DNA from: Gloeomargaritales cyanobacterium VI4D9
GTDB lineage: Bacteria > Cyanobacteriota > Cyanobacteriia > Gloeomargaritales > Gloeomargaritaceae
Assembly: GCA_927797885.1 (NCBI GenBank)
Contig: OV696605.1
Coordinates: 1,711,157-1,775,156, forward strand
DNA: 64,000 bases
Direction: 5' to 3'
Position numbers and translations under genes: made by a program. A model generated the notes under the pieces. That model was not told the origin of the DNA. It worked only from the letters and a program-made list of their open reading frames with translations, and did not search any database. Below, one piece after another: positions 19,727-29,286 of this stretch (positions are counted from its first letter, which is position 1; every line of letters begins with the position of its first letter).

Positions 19727-19913
19727 GCTGGGCTATTTTCATCAAAGCTTTCAGTGTTCCAACTTTCAGATCTTGATTACGATGAACAGGAATTGACAGA
19801 ATTTGTCCTGTTTCAGGGCGTTCGTAGATGTGATAACTACCAGTAATTCTTTGCAAAACCCAACCTTTTTGCTCCGCAATCTTGCACAAGCGCTTGCCAG
19901 AAATAGATTTCAT
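19722..19913 (-). pseudogene. hicA: HicA toxin gene, C-terminus cut by R1
   Basis: 63 residues. HicA is a small mRNA interferase with a double-stranded-RNA-binding fold; the catalytic His is in ITGSYHIYERP, and VHRNQDLKVGTLKALMKIAQL is the family C-terminus. The stop TAG is supplied by the R1 tip. Beyond R1 the original ending is still readable on the minus strand (S-E-K-D-L-L-stop). Only about six residues are lost, so the protein might retain activity, but its partner hicB is a stump. ATG overlaps the hicB stop as ATGA. Confidence 0.75.
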
Positions 19914-19993
19914 ACAGCAATTTCGACAACTTGATCTGCCGACTCAATTGCGTTACGACTGTTGGCAACATCGAGTCAACCTTCAATCGCATC
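19910..19993 (-). pseudogene. hicB: hicB antitoxin 3' remnant
   Basis: Only the C-terminal codons remain: D-A-I-E-G, an in-frame TGA where a Trp codon is usual, then LDVANSRNAIESADQVVEIAV and the stop overlapping hicA. Everything upstream has been replaced by the end of the IS4-type element. An intact antitoxin cannot be made. Confidence 0.65.
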
Positions 19994-20047
19994 GGCGCTC
20001 CTGGGTTTATGGTGTAAAGCACAAGTGTTGAATCCTGCAACAAAACT

Positions 20048-20961
20048 TTACATATTGAGGCGTGGGACGACTCGATTGAGCCAATGGACAAAATTCCACT
20101 CCTGCCGTATTAAAATTTGTATATATCGCAACTTATCTACTAATTTACTTCCATACATCCGTGGAGTTTTTAATAGTTGCAATATCAAATAAACTATGAG
20201 AATTACGTCAATTTGAATCATAATTCCGTTCAAATTTTTACTCATCATTTTATCGAGTTTCAAGTGCGTCTTGAGAAACTTCCATAGTACCTCTATCGCC
20301 CAGCGTTGTCTGTAGGCTTCCCCTATCTCTTCATTACTCATTACATCCTCAGGAATATTGGTAGCTAAATAATAATCTACTTTCCCGAAACAGACCACCC
20401 TCACGTGACCCCGTTCGGTGCTGATACGATAGTTTTCATCCCATTTCCAATTCGACTTAATACGGATAATGAAAAGAGCGTCATTTTCGATAAACTCATC
20501 AAATATAGCTAAGTACGGTTAGGTTGTCGCCTCAAAAATTCTGGAGAACCAGCGCGTGGCTACGCCCTGCGACCCATATCTATGTCAACCTTTGCGTGTT
20601 TAGCTATACTTTGTGACTGCAAAACCCTCTATCCCCGGCTGTGACTCCATTTTCCGGCAATATTTTCACAATATCTTCACCAAAATTAATCTCATGTGCC
20701 TGTCCAGGACTAACGATTAAATGACCAGTGGATTTCGTATCTTGATTCAAATTAGTTATTAACTTCACTTGACGATAGCCTTGGAGCCAGAATAATTTAC
20801 TCATCAGCGGTATTACGGTAGCATCAAAAGGACACCAACCTCTTTTCAGGATGAACTTCCTCAATATAATGCAATAATTTATGATAAAGATGCATTTGTG
20901 GGTCTCTTGTCTTGTTCGCCTTAGAAAATGTGGATAAGTCAACCTTAATGCCTGCATGATT
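20048..20961 (-). pseudogene. IS4-family transposase, interrupted and frameshifted
   Basis: N-terminal part reads AGIKVDLSTFSKANKTRDPQ and HLYHKLLHYIEEVHPEKRL in one frame, then shifts at about 20830 into FDATVIPLMSKLFWLQGYRQ (first catalytic Asp) and ENGVTAGDRGFCSHK (second Asp). The MITE at 20504-20608 follows. The remainder includes DEFIENDALFIIRIKSNWKW and the YREK signature YRQRWAIEVLWKFLK with catalytic Glu. All three acidic residues were once present. With at least one frameshift and an insertion, it is inactive. Confidence 0.75.
20504..20608 (-). repeat. R5 MITE-like element (TATAGCTAA ends) inside the transposase
   Basis: 105 bases from TATAGCTAAGTACGG to GTGTTTAGCTATA; the first nine bases are the inverted repeat of the last nine. 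Removing it with one TA joins FCSHKV to FDEFIENDA in a single frame, so the insertion site was a TA. The interior shares the phrase gggtcgcagggcgtagcc, on its minus strand, with other repeats in the window. Confidence 0.75.
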
Positions 20962-21079
20962 TATAGTCATTTCAAACAAGTTTGCAACATTCGCCTTCAC
21001 CTACAAACCCTCTCCTGGAAAAGAATAGAGCGGTTGCAAATACCTAAAAAGTGTCGCATTCTAAAACGGAATGACTATA
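20962..21079 (-). repeat. R6 MITE-like element (TATAGTCATT ends)
   Basis: 118 bases beginning TATAGTCATTTCAAACAAG and ending CGGAATGACTATA; tips are a 10-base inverted repeat with one flanking TA pair. A fragment of the same family (tttcaaacaagtttgcgac) lies at 54705-54725. It separates the transposase 5' end from the restriction endonuclease 3' end. Confidence 0.65.
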
Positions 21080-21083
21080 AATC

Positions 21084-21662
21084 CTAGGAGCTTTTGGTAA
21101 CACCTAAAATCAGTACTGGAATATCAATGTCGGCAACACCTCGATGTTCCAAATCCCATACAAACTGTTCAAAGTAAGAAACACCTGTGGACATTTGCTC
21201 AGCAAACTCTTTAATCGGAACAATTTCTATACCAACATTAATGGCTTTCAGATTGCTAAAAATAGTCATCTTTGCACACACATTATAAACCATAAAAGCG
21301 TACTTGCCAAACTGGACTTCTACCCCCACCTTATTCTTAATAAAATCCATTTCTCTAAATGGGCTTTTAGAAGACTGCATCCTACTTTGATATTCAGCAG
21401 TATAGTATTCTTGAGAATAGTTACAGGGAATTCGGTGTTTTTGCCAGTGTCTTGCCACGAATGCACTTCTAAATAACTTATTGAGTTTAGATGGTTGATA
21501 GAGTAACCGTCCTGGCATCGTTTTCTCTTTACTAATTTTTGTCTTGCATATTTCACTATCAATTGAACGAATAATTTCCTGGACTTCTCGAAGTTCTTGA
21601 GTATAATTTTCTTCGATAACTTCTCGACCATTGTTAAAAGAATAGATACCAGCAATGATCAT
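21084..21662 (-). CDS. Type II restriction endonuclease, BglII/BstYI-like
   Basis: 192 residues from the ATG at 21662. The catalytic pattern of BglII/BstYI is present: D106, E115 and Q117 in REMDFIKNKVGVEVQFGKYA, that is D-x8-E-x-Q instead of the usual E-x-K. Other matching segments are CKTKISKEKTMPGRLLYQP and STGVSYFEQFVWDLEHRG. Known relatives cut AGATCT or RGATCY, so a GATC-centred palindrome is inferred as the target. It begins 7 bases after the methyltransferase stop and is AT-rich relative to the housekeeping genes, suggesting transfer. Confidence 0.8.
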   Translation of the reverse strand: MIIAGIYSFNNGREVIEENYTQELREVQEIIRSIDSEICKTKISKEKTMPGRLLYQPSKLNKLFRSAFVARHWQKHRIPCNYSQEYYTAEYQSRMQSSKSPFREMDFIKNKVGVEVQFGKYAFMVYNVCAKMTIFSNLKAINVGIEIVPIKEFAEQMSTGVSYFEQFVWDLEHRGVADIDIPVLILGVTKSS

Positions 21663-21669
21663 CTTTCTT

Positions 21670-22650
21670 TTACTCAGTATCTTTAGGTTTGATATGAGAC
21701 TTGGCTTGCCATTCATCTGGAATTTGAGCCACCTTTTCCCTGCCGGTAGGTTGATGTACAGGTTTACCCAAAGGACGGATTTTTAGCGACCCATCCCAGT
21801 AACGGTGAATTCTATCTCTAGCAATTTCAATATAACTTTCTTCTTTTTCACTTCCTATCGCTCTCCGAGAGTGCATGATAGCGGCGATTAAGGAACTCCC
21901 AACTCCTGCATAGGGATCAAACACCCAGTCTCCCTCATCGGTCATGGCTAAAATGCACCGTTCTACTAATTCTATCGGGTACTGGCAGGGATGAATCGTC
22001 TTTTCGGGATGATTTGATTTAACATTAGGAATATCCCATAGTAGCTCATCCCATTCTCTCGCCATTAACTCCCAAACATCCGATGGATTTTTCCCAAGCG
22101 GATTGCCGGAAGGCTCACCAATTTTCTTTCCCTTATAATGCCGCTTGCCAGGATATTTAGATGGGACTCTCACGGCATCAAGATTAAACTTATACTCATT
22201 GGTTTTGCTGAACCACAAAATTGTCTCGTAGCGACCAGAAAACCGTTTAGAAGCGTGTAATCCGTGCCCAAAGTACCAAATAATTCGATTTCTCAAGTAA
22301 AATCCCAATTCCTTAAAAATGGGATAATAGAGAATATCTAAGGGGTAAACTTCACCATTTTGAATGAAATTTCCAACTTGCCAGCAAATACTGCCGTCAT
22401 CTTTTAAGATTCGTTGCAATTCTTTGATGATATTTGCCTGAGATTGCAGATAGGTATCTATTGAGGTTTTATTTTCATAAATTTTACCGATATTATAGGG
22501 GGGAGAAGTAATAATTAAGGCAATACTTTTAGCGGGTATTTCTTGGATTAAATGACTCGCATCCCCCGGATAAAGAATGACCTGAGCATCGGGTTGATAG
22601 TGATTAACAATCTTGGGAGGAACATCTGCAAATAAAGGTAGATTAAACAT
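21670..22650 (-). CDS. Type II DNA methyltransferase, probably N4-cytosine
   Basis: 326 residues. The catalytic motif IV is ITSPPYNIGKIYEN (about 47-60); TSPPY suggests N4-cytosine methylation. The SAM-binding motif I (VFDPYAGVGSSLIAAI, 243-258) comes after it, giving the beta-class order. Relatives paired with BglII-like enzymes also make N4-methylcytosine. It is upstream of the nuclease in the same operon, protecting the host before the nuclease is made. Confidence 0.85.
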   Translation of the reverse strand: MFNLPLFADVPPKIVNHYQPDAQVILYPGDASHLIQEIPAKSIALIITSPPYNIGKIYENKTSIDTYLQSQANIIKELQRILKDDGSICWQVGNFIQNGEVYPLDILYYPIFKELGFYLRNRIIWYFGHGLHASKRFSGRYETILWFSKTNEYKFNLDAVRVPSKYPGKRHYKGKKIGEPSGNPLGKNPSDVWELMAREWDELLWDIPNVKSNHPEKTIHPCQYPIELVERCILAMTDEGDWVFDPYAGVGSSLIAAIMHSRRAIGSEKEESYIEIARDRIHRYWDGSLKIRPLGKPVHQPTGREKVAQIPDEWQAKSHIKPKDTE

Positions 22651-22697
22651 CGGTTAATAAAGGTATTAAAAGCTATTGATTTGTGGGTTTGACTGCT

Positions 22698-24146
22698 TCA
22701 TGATTCCATCGGTTCCACACTACGCCCCTGGGCTAACCGGAGTGCCGCTTGTAACCGGGGTTGGTCGTACCGACGTTGGTGCAAAATTAACCAGGATTGC
22801 ATGAGATCAGGGCCGTGCATGGCTCCCATTAACGCCGCCCGTAAGGTTTTCATCACGGCTCCCTTTTTCACCCCACACTGCTGCACCACCGTTTGCACCA
22901 TTTGCTTCGCCGTATCCATATCCCCTGGACTGGTTTGTTGGATCAGGGCGCTTAAAATTGCTTGGCTTTCAGGCTGTTGCAATTGAGCAATTGCTTCCGG
23001 GTCATAATCCGGCAATTCACTCATATAAAATCGGGCTAATTCTACCCCATGTTTGAGGGTGACTAAACTGGGGGCAATTAACTCCGTAAGTTGCTGTAAC
23101 CACGACTGATCCACTTCGGGATCAAATAGATAACCCGCCTGTTGCCAAAAAGGGATCAATTCACTGCACAACTGCTCTGGGGATAATTGGCGGATATAAT
23201 GACTATTAATCCAATTCAGTTTATCCCAATCAAATTTGCTACCCGCTTTGTTCACCCGCTCTAGGGAAAATAAGGGTATGGCTTCCGCTAGGGTAAATAG
23301 TTCTTCGCCCGCCGGGGGAGACCATCCTAAAAGGGTCATATAATTAGTTAAAGCTGGAGCTAGATAACCCATATTCCGAAAGTCGGAAATGGAAGTGACC
23401 CCATCCCGTTTGGAGAGTTTCCGTCCTTCTGAATTGAGAATTAAAGGGGTGTGGGCAAAGTAGGGAATCGGGGCGTTTAAGGCTTCATAAATTAAAATCT
23501 GTTTCGCCGTATTGGCTAAATGGTCTTCCCCGCGGATCACATGGGAAATTTGCATATCCACGTCATCCACCACCACCGCAAAATTGTACAAGGGTTGCCC
23601 ATCGGCACGGGCAATCACCATATCTCCGCCTAAATCACTCCCCTGCCAACGCATTTCTCCCCGGATGAGATCGTGCCAGCGGATTTCCCGGTGGTCGTCA
23701 ATGCGAAACCGAATCACGGGTTGCCGCCCCTCGGCTAAAAATGCCGCTTCCTGTTCAGGGGTTAAATCCCGGTGCTGATTATTATAGCGGGGGGCTTGTT
23801 TTTGGGCTTCCTGTGCCTGCCGCATCGCCTGTAATTCCGCTTCGGTTTCGTAACTGCGGTAGGCGAGTTTTTGCGCTAGTAATTGCTCAATGACTTCTTG
23901 ATAACGATGGCGGCGTTGGGTTTGCCAAATCGGACCAATATCCCAATTCAAGCCCAACCAGCGTAAACCGGTGATAATATTTTCGGTAAATTCCGGGCGG
24001 GAACGCTCCTGATCCGTGTCCTCAATTCGTAAAATAAATTCGCCGCCGTGATGCCGGGCAAATAGCCAGTTGAATAGGGCGGTGCGGGCAGTACCGATAT
24101 GTAAATTCCCCGTCGGGCTGGGGGCGATGCGGACACGAACGGTCAC
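22698..24146 (-). CDS. gltX: Glutamyl-tRNA synthetase
   Basis: 482 residues. Charges tRNA-Glu; glutamyl-tRNA also feeds tetrapyrrole synthesis in cyanobacteria. Class I signatures: HIGH box in [19 protein letters not shown] and KMSKS-type box in [13 protein letters not shown]. Length and [14 protein letters not shown] start are standard. Divergent from futA with 177 bases between. Confidence 0.97.
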   Translation of the reverse strand: MTVRVRIAPSPTGNLHIGTARTALFNWLFARHHGGEFILRIEDTDQERSRPEFTENIITGLRWLGLNWDIGPIWQTQRRHRYQEVIEQLLAQKLAYRSYETEAELQAMRQAQEAQKQAPRYNNQHRDLTPEQEAAFLAEGRQPVIRFRIDDHREIRWHDLIRGEMRWQGSDLGGDMVIARADGQPLYNFAVVVDDVDMQISHVIRGEDHLANTAKQILIYEALNAPIPYFAHTPLILNSEGRKLSKRDGVTSISDFRNMGYLAPALTNYMTLLGWSPPAGEELFTLAEAIPLFSLERVNKAGSKFDWDKLNWINSHYIRQLSPEQLCSELIPFWQQAGYLFDPEVDQSWLQQLTELIAPSLVTLKHGVELARFYMSELPDYDPEAIAQLQQPESQAILSALIQQTSPGDMDTAKQMVQTVVQQCGVKKGAVMKTLRAALMGAMHGPDLMQSWLILHQRRYDQPRLQAALRLAQGRSVEPMES

Positions 24147-24323
24147 GGTGGTTCTCTATCCTTGGCAAAAGGAACAATCCCCATCTTAGCCCAGCGGGTT
24201 GGTGCGCCCACGACCCCCGCTTCAGTTACAAAAATTTATTTTCAGCTTGACCTAGTTTTATTGCTATCAAGTTGCATTAATTCTAATATGGATGAGGAAC
24301 TTTGTTAGGAACTATTAGCGATT

Positions 24324-25376
24324 ATGAGGATTTCACGGCGTTCGCTTTTGTGGGGAGGTAGTTCCCTGGTAACGGTAATGACGGTGGGGCGTTTAACCGA
24401 CTCTGAACGGGTTTTGGCGCAAACCAATGTGGTCAATGTGTACTCATCTCGGCATTACGATAGTGATAAGGAGTTGTTCCGGCGGTTTACCCAAGCGACG
24501 GGGATTCGGGTGAATGTGCTAGAAGGACCGGATGACCAGTTGATTGAGCGGATTCGCAGTGAGGGGAATAATTCCCCGGCGGATATTCTATTTACGGTAG
24601 ATGCGGGACGGTTATGGCGGGCGCAGGAGGCGGGGTTGTTTCAGCCGGTCAATTCGCCGATTTTGACCCGTTCCATTCCCAGTGCGGTGCGGGAACCGGG
24701 GAATCATTGGTTTGGCTTTACCCGCCGGGCACGGGTGATCATGTACCACAAGGACCGGGTGAAACCGAATGAAATTTCCACCTATGAGGAGTTGGCGGAC
24801 CCCAAGTGGCGGGGGCAAATCCTGGTGCGTTCTTCCCGGCACGTGTACAATCAGTCCCTGGTGGGGGCGTTGATCCGCCATATTGGTCAAGCCCGGACGG
24901 AGAAGTGGGCGCAGGGGGTGGTGCAAAATTTGGCACGTCCGCCGCAAGGGGGGGATACGGATCAAATCCGGGCGGTGGCGGCGGGTGCGGGTAATTTGGC
25001 GGTGAGCAATACCTATTACCTGGCACGGTTGTTGAAATCCCCCAAACCGGAGGATCGGGAGGCGGCGCAGAAAATTGGCATTATTTTCCCGAACCAAAAT
25101 TCCTGGGGTACCCATGTGAATGTCAGTGGGGCAGGGCTGGTGAAAACGGCTCCCAACCAGCGCAATGCCCAGCGGTTTTTGGAATTTCTCGCCAGCCGGG
25201 AAGCCCAGGAGGCGCTGGCGAAGGGCAACAATGAATACCCGGTGGTGGCGGGGGTGCCCATTGACTCGGTGGTGGCGAGTTTTGGAACGTTTAAGTCCGA
25301 CCCGATCAATGCCAGTGTGTTTGGGCGCAACAATGCCCTGGCGTTGAAAATTACCGACCGGGCGGGCTGGGCATAG
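24324..25376 (+). CDS. futA: Iron(III) ABC transporter substrate-binding protein FutA
   Basis: 350 residues. Twin-arginine-like start RISRRSLLWGG followed by a hydrophobic stretch and cleavage near VLAQ. The mature protein begins VVNVYSSRHYDSDKELFRRF, typical of FutA/IdiA ferric-binding proteins. Iron-binding tyrosines are expected in SSRHYDSD, HVYNQSLVG and SNTYYLARLL. No permease or ATPase gene is adjacent, as is common for futA in cyanobacteria. Confidence 0.92.
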   Translation: MRISRRSLLWGGSSLVTVMTVGRLTDSERVLAQTNVVNVYSSRHYDSDKELFRRFTQATGIRVNVLEGPDDQLIERIRSEGNNSPADILFTVDAGRLWRAQEAGLFQPVNSPILTRSIPSAVREPGNHWFGFTRRARVIMYHKDRVKPNEISTYEELADPKWRGQILVRSSRHVYNQSLVGALIRHIGQARTEKWAQGVVQNLARPPQGGDTDQIRAVAAGAGNLAVSNTYYLARLLKSPKPEDREAAQKIGIIFPNQNSWGTHVNVSGAGLVKTAPNQRNAQRFLEFLASREAQEALAKGNNEYPVVAGVPIDSVVASFGTFKSDPINASVFGRNNALALKITDRAGWA

Positions 25377-25445
25377 GGGAGTGGCTGACCCATTGGTGGC
25401 ACAATAGGTTTAATTTAAGTTTTCTGTGCCTGAGGTGGGTTAGCC

Positions 25446-27611
25446 ATGCAATCTTGTGAGCCAGTTGCGACCTTGGAACAGCGTTTGCCCCAAGAGTTAA
25501 AGCCCTTGGCGACTTTGGCGTTTAATTATTGGTGGACGTGGTCGGGTCAGCAGTTGCGACTTTTTAGCACGATTGACCATCAACTCTGGGAGGAGTGTCA
25601 CCACAATCCGGTGCTGTTTTTGCAAAAGGTGTGCCGGGAGCGGTTGGATGAGGTGGCGACGGATCCGGACTATGTGCAGATGGTGCAAACCCTGATGGTG
25701 CGGTTCCGGCAGTATATGCAACCCCGGGATTGTCCCTTGGCACCCCGGATCAGCCCGCAACGACCGGTGGCGTATTTTTGTGCGGAGTTTGGCTTGCACG
25801 AGTCCCTGCCGATCTATTCCGGGGGGTTGGGGATTTTGGCGGGGGACCACCTCAAGTCGGCTTCGGATTTGGCATTGCCGCTGGTGGGGGTGGGCTTGCT
25901 CTACCGGCAGGGCTATTTTCGCCAACGGTTGAACCGGCAGGGTTGGCAGGAGGATTATTACATTGACAATCAGTTTACCGAATTGCCCCTGGCGTTGATG
26001 CGCGCTCCGGCGGGGCAACCCCTGACGGTGACGGTGGAGATTCGGGGGCGCCAGGTGGTGGCGCAAATCTGGCGGGTGCGGGTGGGACGCACTGACCTCT
26101 ATCTCATGGATTCGGATGTGCCGGAGAATGACCCGATTGACCGCTGGTTGACTGGGCATCTGTACGGGGGGAACCAGGAAACTCGGATTGCCCAAGAAAT
26201 TTTGCTGGGGATCGGCGGGGTGCGATTGCTACAAACCCTGGGGCTGGAGCCGGGGGTGTACCACCTGAATGAGGGTCATGCGGCGTTTGCCCTGTTGGAG
26301 GTAGCCAGGCTGGAAATGGCACGCACGGGGCAGTCCTTTTATGCGGTGGAAGCGCAGGTGCGGCAAAAATGTGTGTTTACCACCCATACGCCGGTGCCAG
26401 CGGGGCATGATGCGTTTTCGCCGGATTTGATGGATTCGTTTTTCGCCAGCTATTGGCCCCAGTTACAGTTGTCCCGGGAGCAGTTTTTGGCGCTGGGGGC
26501 CCGTCGGTTGGGGGATCCCTGGGAGCCGTTTAATATGACGGTGCTGGCGTTGCGCTTGACCCGGGCGGCGAATGGGGTGAGCGAGTTGCATGGGGAGGTG
26601 TCCCGGCAAATGTGGTCCATCCTGTACCCGGATCGACCCGTGGCGCAGGTGCCGATTGGGGCGATTACCAACGGGGTTCATGCCCAGACCTGGACGGCAC
26701 CCCTCATGAGTGAATTGTTCCGTACCTATGTGCATCCCGAGTGGGAAACCCATCTGCCCGACCCGGAACTGTGGGAGCGGGTGAACCAGATTCCCGACCG
26801 GGAACTGTGGCAGCGGCATCAAACCCTGAAGCAACGGCTGATTAGCTATACCCGCACCCGTTTGTTTGCCAGCCGGGAGCAACGGGGGGAAACCCCGGAT
26901 CAATTGGCGGCGATTGCCCACTGGCTGGATCCCCAGGTGTTGACCATTGGCTTTGCCCGTCGGTTTAGTCCCTACAAGCGGGGGCATTTGATCATACGTG
27001 ACCCGGCGCGGGCGAAACGGTTGCTCACAAACCCGGAACGCCCGGTACAGTTGATTTTTGCCGGGAAAGCCCACCCCGCCGATGAGGAGGGCAAACGGAT
27101 TATCCAACGGCTGATGGAATGGTGCCATGACCCGGAGGTGCAACAGCGGGTGGCGTTTATCGAGGACTACGATATGCACACGGCGCGCTGTTTGGTGCAG
27201 GGGGTGGATTTGTGGCTGAATAATCCCCGCCGTCCCCTGGAGGCTTCCGGCACCAGCGGTCAAAAGGTCTGTTTCAACGGGGGGATCAATTTCAGTGTTT
27301 TAGACGGTTGGTGGTGCGAGGGCTACCAGGCGGGGGTGAATGGCTGGGCGATTGGGGAGGATTTGCACACCAGTAACCAGGAATTGCAGGACCAACTGGA
27401 CAGCGAGTCCCTGTACCGTTTGCTGGAAACGGAAATCGTCCCCATGTACTACGACCGGGATGAGGAAGGCTTACCCCGGCAATGGTTACAGCGGATGAAG
27501 GCTTCCATTCGCACCAATGCGCCCCGGTTTAATACCGCCCGGATGCTCCAGGACTATATTGACCAAATCTATGCCCCCAGCCCGGAATTAGCCTTGAGCG
27601 GTCGGGGGTAA
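25446..27611 (+). CDS. glgP: Alpha-glucan (glycogen) phosphorylase, short bacterial type
   Basis: 721 residues. Releases glucose 1-P from glycogen or maltodextrin. Signatures: AYFCAEFGLHESLPIYSGGLGILAGDH near residue 110, HLNEGHAAFALLEVARLE, FTTHTPVPAGHD, and the PLP lysine in EASGTSGQKVCFNGG. It is the TIGR02094-type phosphorylase, shorter than the roughly 850 residues usual for that group. Product enters the phosphoglucomutase reaction encoded at 11926. The next gene starts 4 bases after its stop codon. Confidence 0.92.
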   Translation: MQSCEPVATLEQRLPQELKPLATLAFNYWWTWSGQQLRLFSTIDHQLWEECHHNPVLFLQKVCRERLDEVATDPDYVQMVQTLMVRFRQYMQPRDCPLAPRISPQRPVAYFCAEFGLHESLPIYSGGLGILAGDHLKSASDLALPLVGVGLLYRQGYFRQRLNRQGWQEDYYIDNQFTELPLALMRAPAGQPLTVTVEIRGRQVVAQIWRVRVGRTDLYLMDSDVPENDPIDRWLTGHLYGGNQETRIAQEILLGIGGVRLLQTLGLEPGVYHLNEGHAAFALLEVARLEMARTGQSFYAVEAQVRQKCVFTTHTPVPAGHDAFSPDLMDSFFASYWPQLQLSREQFLALGARRLGDPWEPFNMTVLALRLTRAANGVSELHGEVSRQMWSILYPDRPVAQVPIGAITNGVHAQTWTAPLMSELFRTYVHPEWETHLPDPELWERVNQIPDRELWQRHQTLKQRLISYTRTRLFASREQRGETPDQLAAIAHWLDPQVLTIGFARRFSPYKRGHLIIRDPARAKRLLTNPERPVQLIFAGKAHPADEEGKRIIQRLMEWCHDPEVQQRVAFIEDYDMHTARCLVQGVDLWLNNPRRPLEASGTSGQKVCFNGGINFSVLDGWWCEGYQAGVNGWAIGEDLHTSNQELQDQLDSESLYRLLETEIVPMYYDRDEEGLPRQWLQRMKASIRTNAPRFNTARMLQDYIDQIYAPSPELALSGRG

Positions 27612-27614
27612 GGG

Positions 27615-28427
27615 ATGGCCCGGGTGATTTGGGAGGTGGATTTCTATTCCCGCCCGGTGCTGGATGACCAGGGCAAAAAACTCTGGGAACTGCTCCTGTG
27701 CGACCCCCAGGGGACGGAGTGCTTTGCCCAACCCTGCCCCCCGGATCAGGTGAATAGCCAATGGTTGCGGGATGCCCTGGCTCCCTGGGTGCGGGACAAT
27801 GCCATTACCCACCTGCGCTCGTTTCGTGTCCCCATGCTCCCCATGCTCACCCGAGCCTGTGAGGGGTTGCAGGTGACGGTTCTGCCCAGTCGGCGGGTGG
27901 TGGCTTTGGCCCATTGGCTCAACCACCGCTGGCAAACGGTTTATAGGCAAATGCCGGGCTTTCAACCCCTAGCCGCTCCCCCGCCCGCAGGGGTACCCAT
28001 GACCCCCCAGCCCCTGCCGGAAGCCCTGCGGGGGCAGAAATGGGCCTGGGCAAACTTACTTTGGGGGCAAATTCGCCGGGAGGGGGCGGCGTGGGCAAAC
28101 TTTGGGGAGTTATTACCTTGGCAATACATTCCCCTGTCTGATGACACGGTCATCCCTGGGTTAATCCTGTACTCACCCCGTGCCCAAGCCCTGGCCGCCT
28201 GGATGAGTGGGTGGGAATTGGCACAGGTACAGGTGGAGGGACAGCGGGTGATTTTGGAAACGGGGATTGAGGAGCGGTGGTTGTTTGCCGCCCAAAATTT
28301 CGGGGCAGTGGATTTTCAAACCGCCCAAACCCAGGCGCAGGGGGTGCATTTCCTCGCCATTCAAACCGACCCGGAAGCCGAAACTCTCGAGGGTTTTTGG
28401 CTGATGCAGTCCCTGGCTTTGGGGTAG
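27615..28427 (+). CDS. Tab2/Atab2-family RNA-binding protein
   Basis: 270 residues of the DUF1092 family. Members in algae and plants bind the psaB leader and promote translation of photosystem I; a similar role in cyanobacteria is inferred. Recognisable segments: VIWEVDFYSRPVLDDQGKKLWELLLC at the start and ILETGIEERWLFA at the end. It follows glgP closely on the same strand and converges with phoU, whose stop directly abuts it. Confidence 0.85.
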   Translation: MARVIWEVDFYSRPVLDDQGKKLWELLLCDPQGTECFAQPCPPDQVNSQWLRDALAPWVRDNAITHLRSFRVPMLPMLTRACEGLQVTVLPSRRVVALAHWLNHRWQTVYRQMPGFQPLAAPPPAGVPMTPQPLPEALRGQKWAWANLLWGQIRREGAAWANFGELLPWQYIPLSDDTVIPGLILYSPRAQALAAWMSGWELAQVQVEGQRVILETGIEERWLFAAQNFGAVDFQTAQTQAQGVHFLAIQTDPEAETLEGFWLMQSLALG

Positions 28428-29111
28428 CTAACGCTGGCCGGTGATGATAAACGCCACCCGTTGGCCGATATTCGTGGCGTGGTCGGCCATCCGTTCCAAA
28501 TGGCGGATCGCCAAGGCCAGCAGGAGATAGGGTTCTAAGCGGGACTGATACTGGTCTGGGGAAGCCAACGCCTGCAAAGGGGTTTCCGCCAACCGCCGAT
28601 ACACCTTGGCGTAGAGTTCATCCACCACCTCGTCCATTTCTTTAATGTATTGCCCGACCGTGGCATCCAAATCCGCCAGTGCCACCAGACTGGTCGCCAA
28701 CATCCGCTGGGAGTGGGTGGACATGGCTTGGATGTCCGATAAACAGGGATGCACCGGGTAGGGAAACAGACCAATGGCAATTTCCCCCAGGTCTTCGGCG
28801 TAGTCACCGATGCGTTCCAAATCCCGCACCAATTGCATAAACGCCCCCAACATCCGGGTATCCTGGGCTTCCAGGGGGGGCAGGGTCATCATCCGCAGAC
28901 AGTCCACCTCAATTTGGCGGTAAAAGCGGTCAATCTGCTGATCCATCAGGGGAATTTCTTCGGCGGCGGCGAGATTGCGATGAAATAAGGCTTGATGGCA
29001 AAGCCGAAAGGAATGCTCCACCAACGCCCCCATGCGGAGTACATTTTGCTCTAGCTGGCGCACCTGCCGCCGAAAGGAGGTGCTGTTGGCCGGGGAGGGG
29101 GTCGCTGTCAA
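28428..29111 (-). CDS. phoU: Phosphate-transport regulator PhoU
   Basis: 227 residues. Two PhoU helical repeats: SFRRQVRQLEQNVLRMGALVE and the metal-binding E/D-rich helices with LVRDLERIGDYAEDLGEIA and IRHLERMADHATNIGQRV. It links the Pst transporter to the PhoR/PhoB-type sensor; neither is in this window. The frame is open to 29210, but a TTG at 29111 with AGGA ahead gives the normal length; the start is therefore uncertain. Confidence 0.85.
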   Translation of the reverse strand: MTATPSPANSTSFRRQVRQLEQNVLRMGALVEHSFRLCHQALFHRNLAAAEEIPLMDQQIDRFYRQIEVDCLRMMTLPPLEAQDTRMLGAFMQLVRDLERIGDYAEDLGEIAIGLFPYPVHPCLSDIQAMSTHSQRMLATSLVALADLDATVGQYIKEMDEVVDELYAKVYRRLAETPLQALASPDQYQSRLEPYLLLALAIRHLERMADHATNIGQRVAFIITGQR

Positions 29112-29286
29112 GTGGGGTGTTCCTAAATGGGTAGATTTATCACATCCTCTATCTGTAGCGTAATTCCTGGGGGTAAAGTTTGCGTTAAGGTTGGGCGGGC
29201 ATGGGCACAATCAAAACTCCCAGCCAACTGGCGTGAACCGGTGGCGTAAACTGGGATCATTCACGCTTGCTCCCGCTAACGAACGT

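Larger units (their letters stand above)
20012..21079 (-). mobile_element. Dead IS4-type insertion sequence
   Basis: The transposase pieces span 20048-20961 on the minus strand. The downstream end carries a sequence (cacaagtgttgaatcctg, 20020-20037) that recurs as a solo fragment at about 34556-34588. Two different MITE-like repeats have inserted in it (20504-20608 and 20962-21079). No upstream end could be placed, because the MITE at 20962 lies at the boundary with the restriction gene. Confidence 0.6.

Noticed and set aside
26463-27263. A 266-codon minus-strand frame in glgP
   Set aside because: Opposite strand of conserved phosphorylase sequence including the PLP-lysine region; no domain seen.
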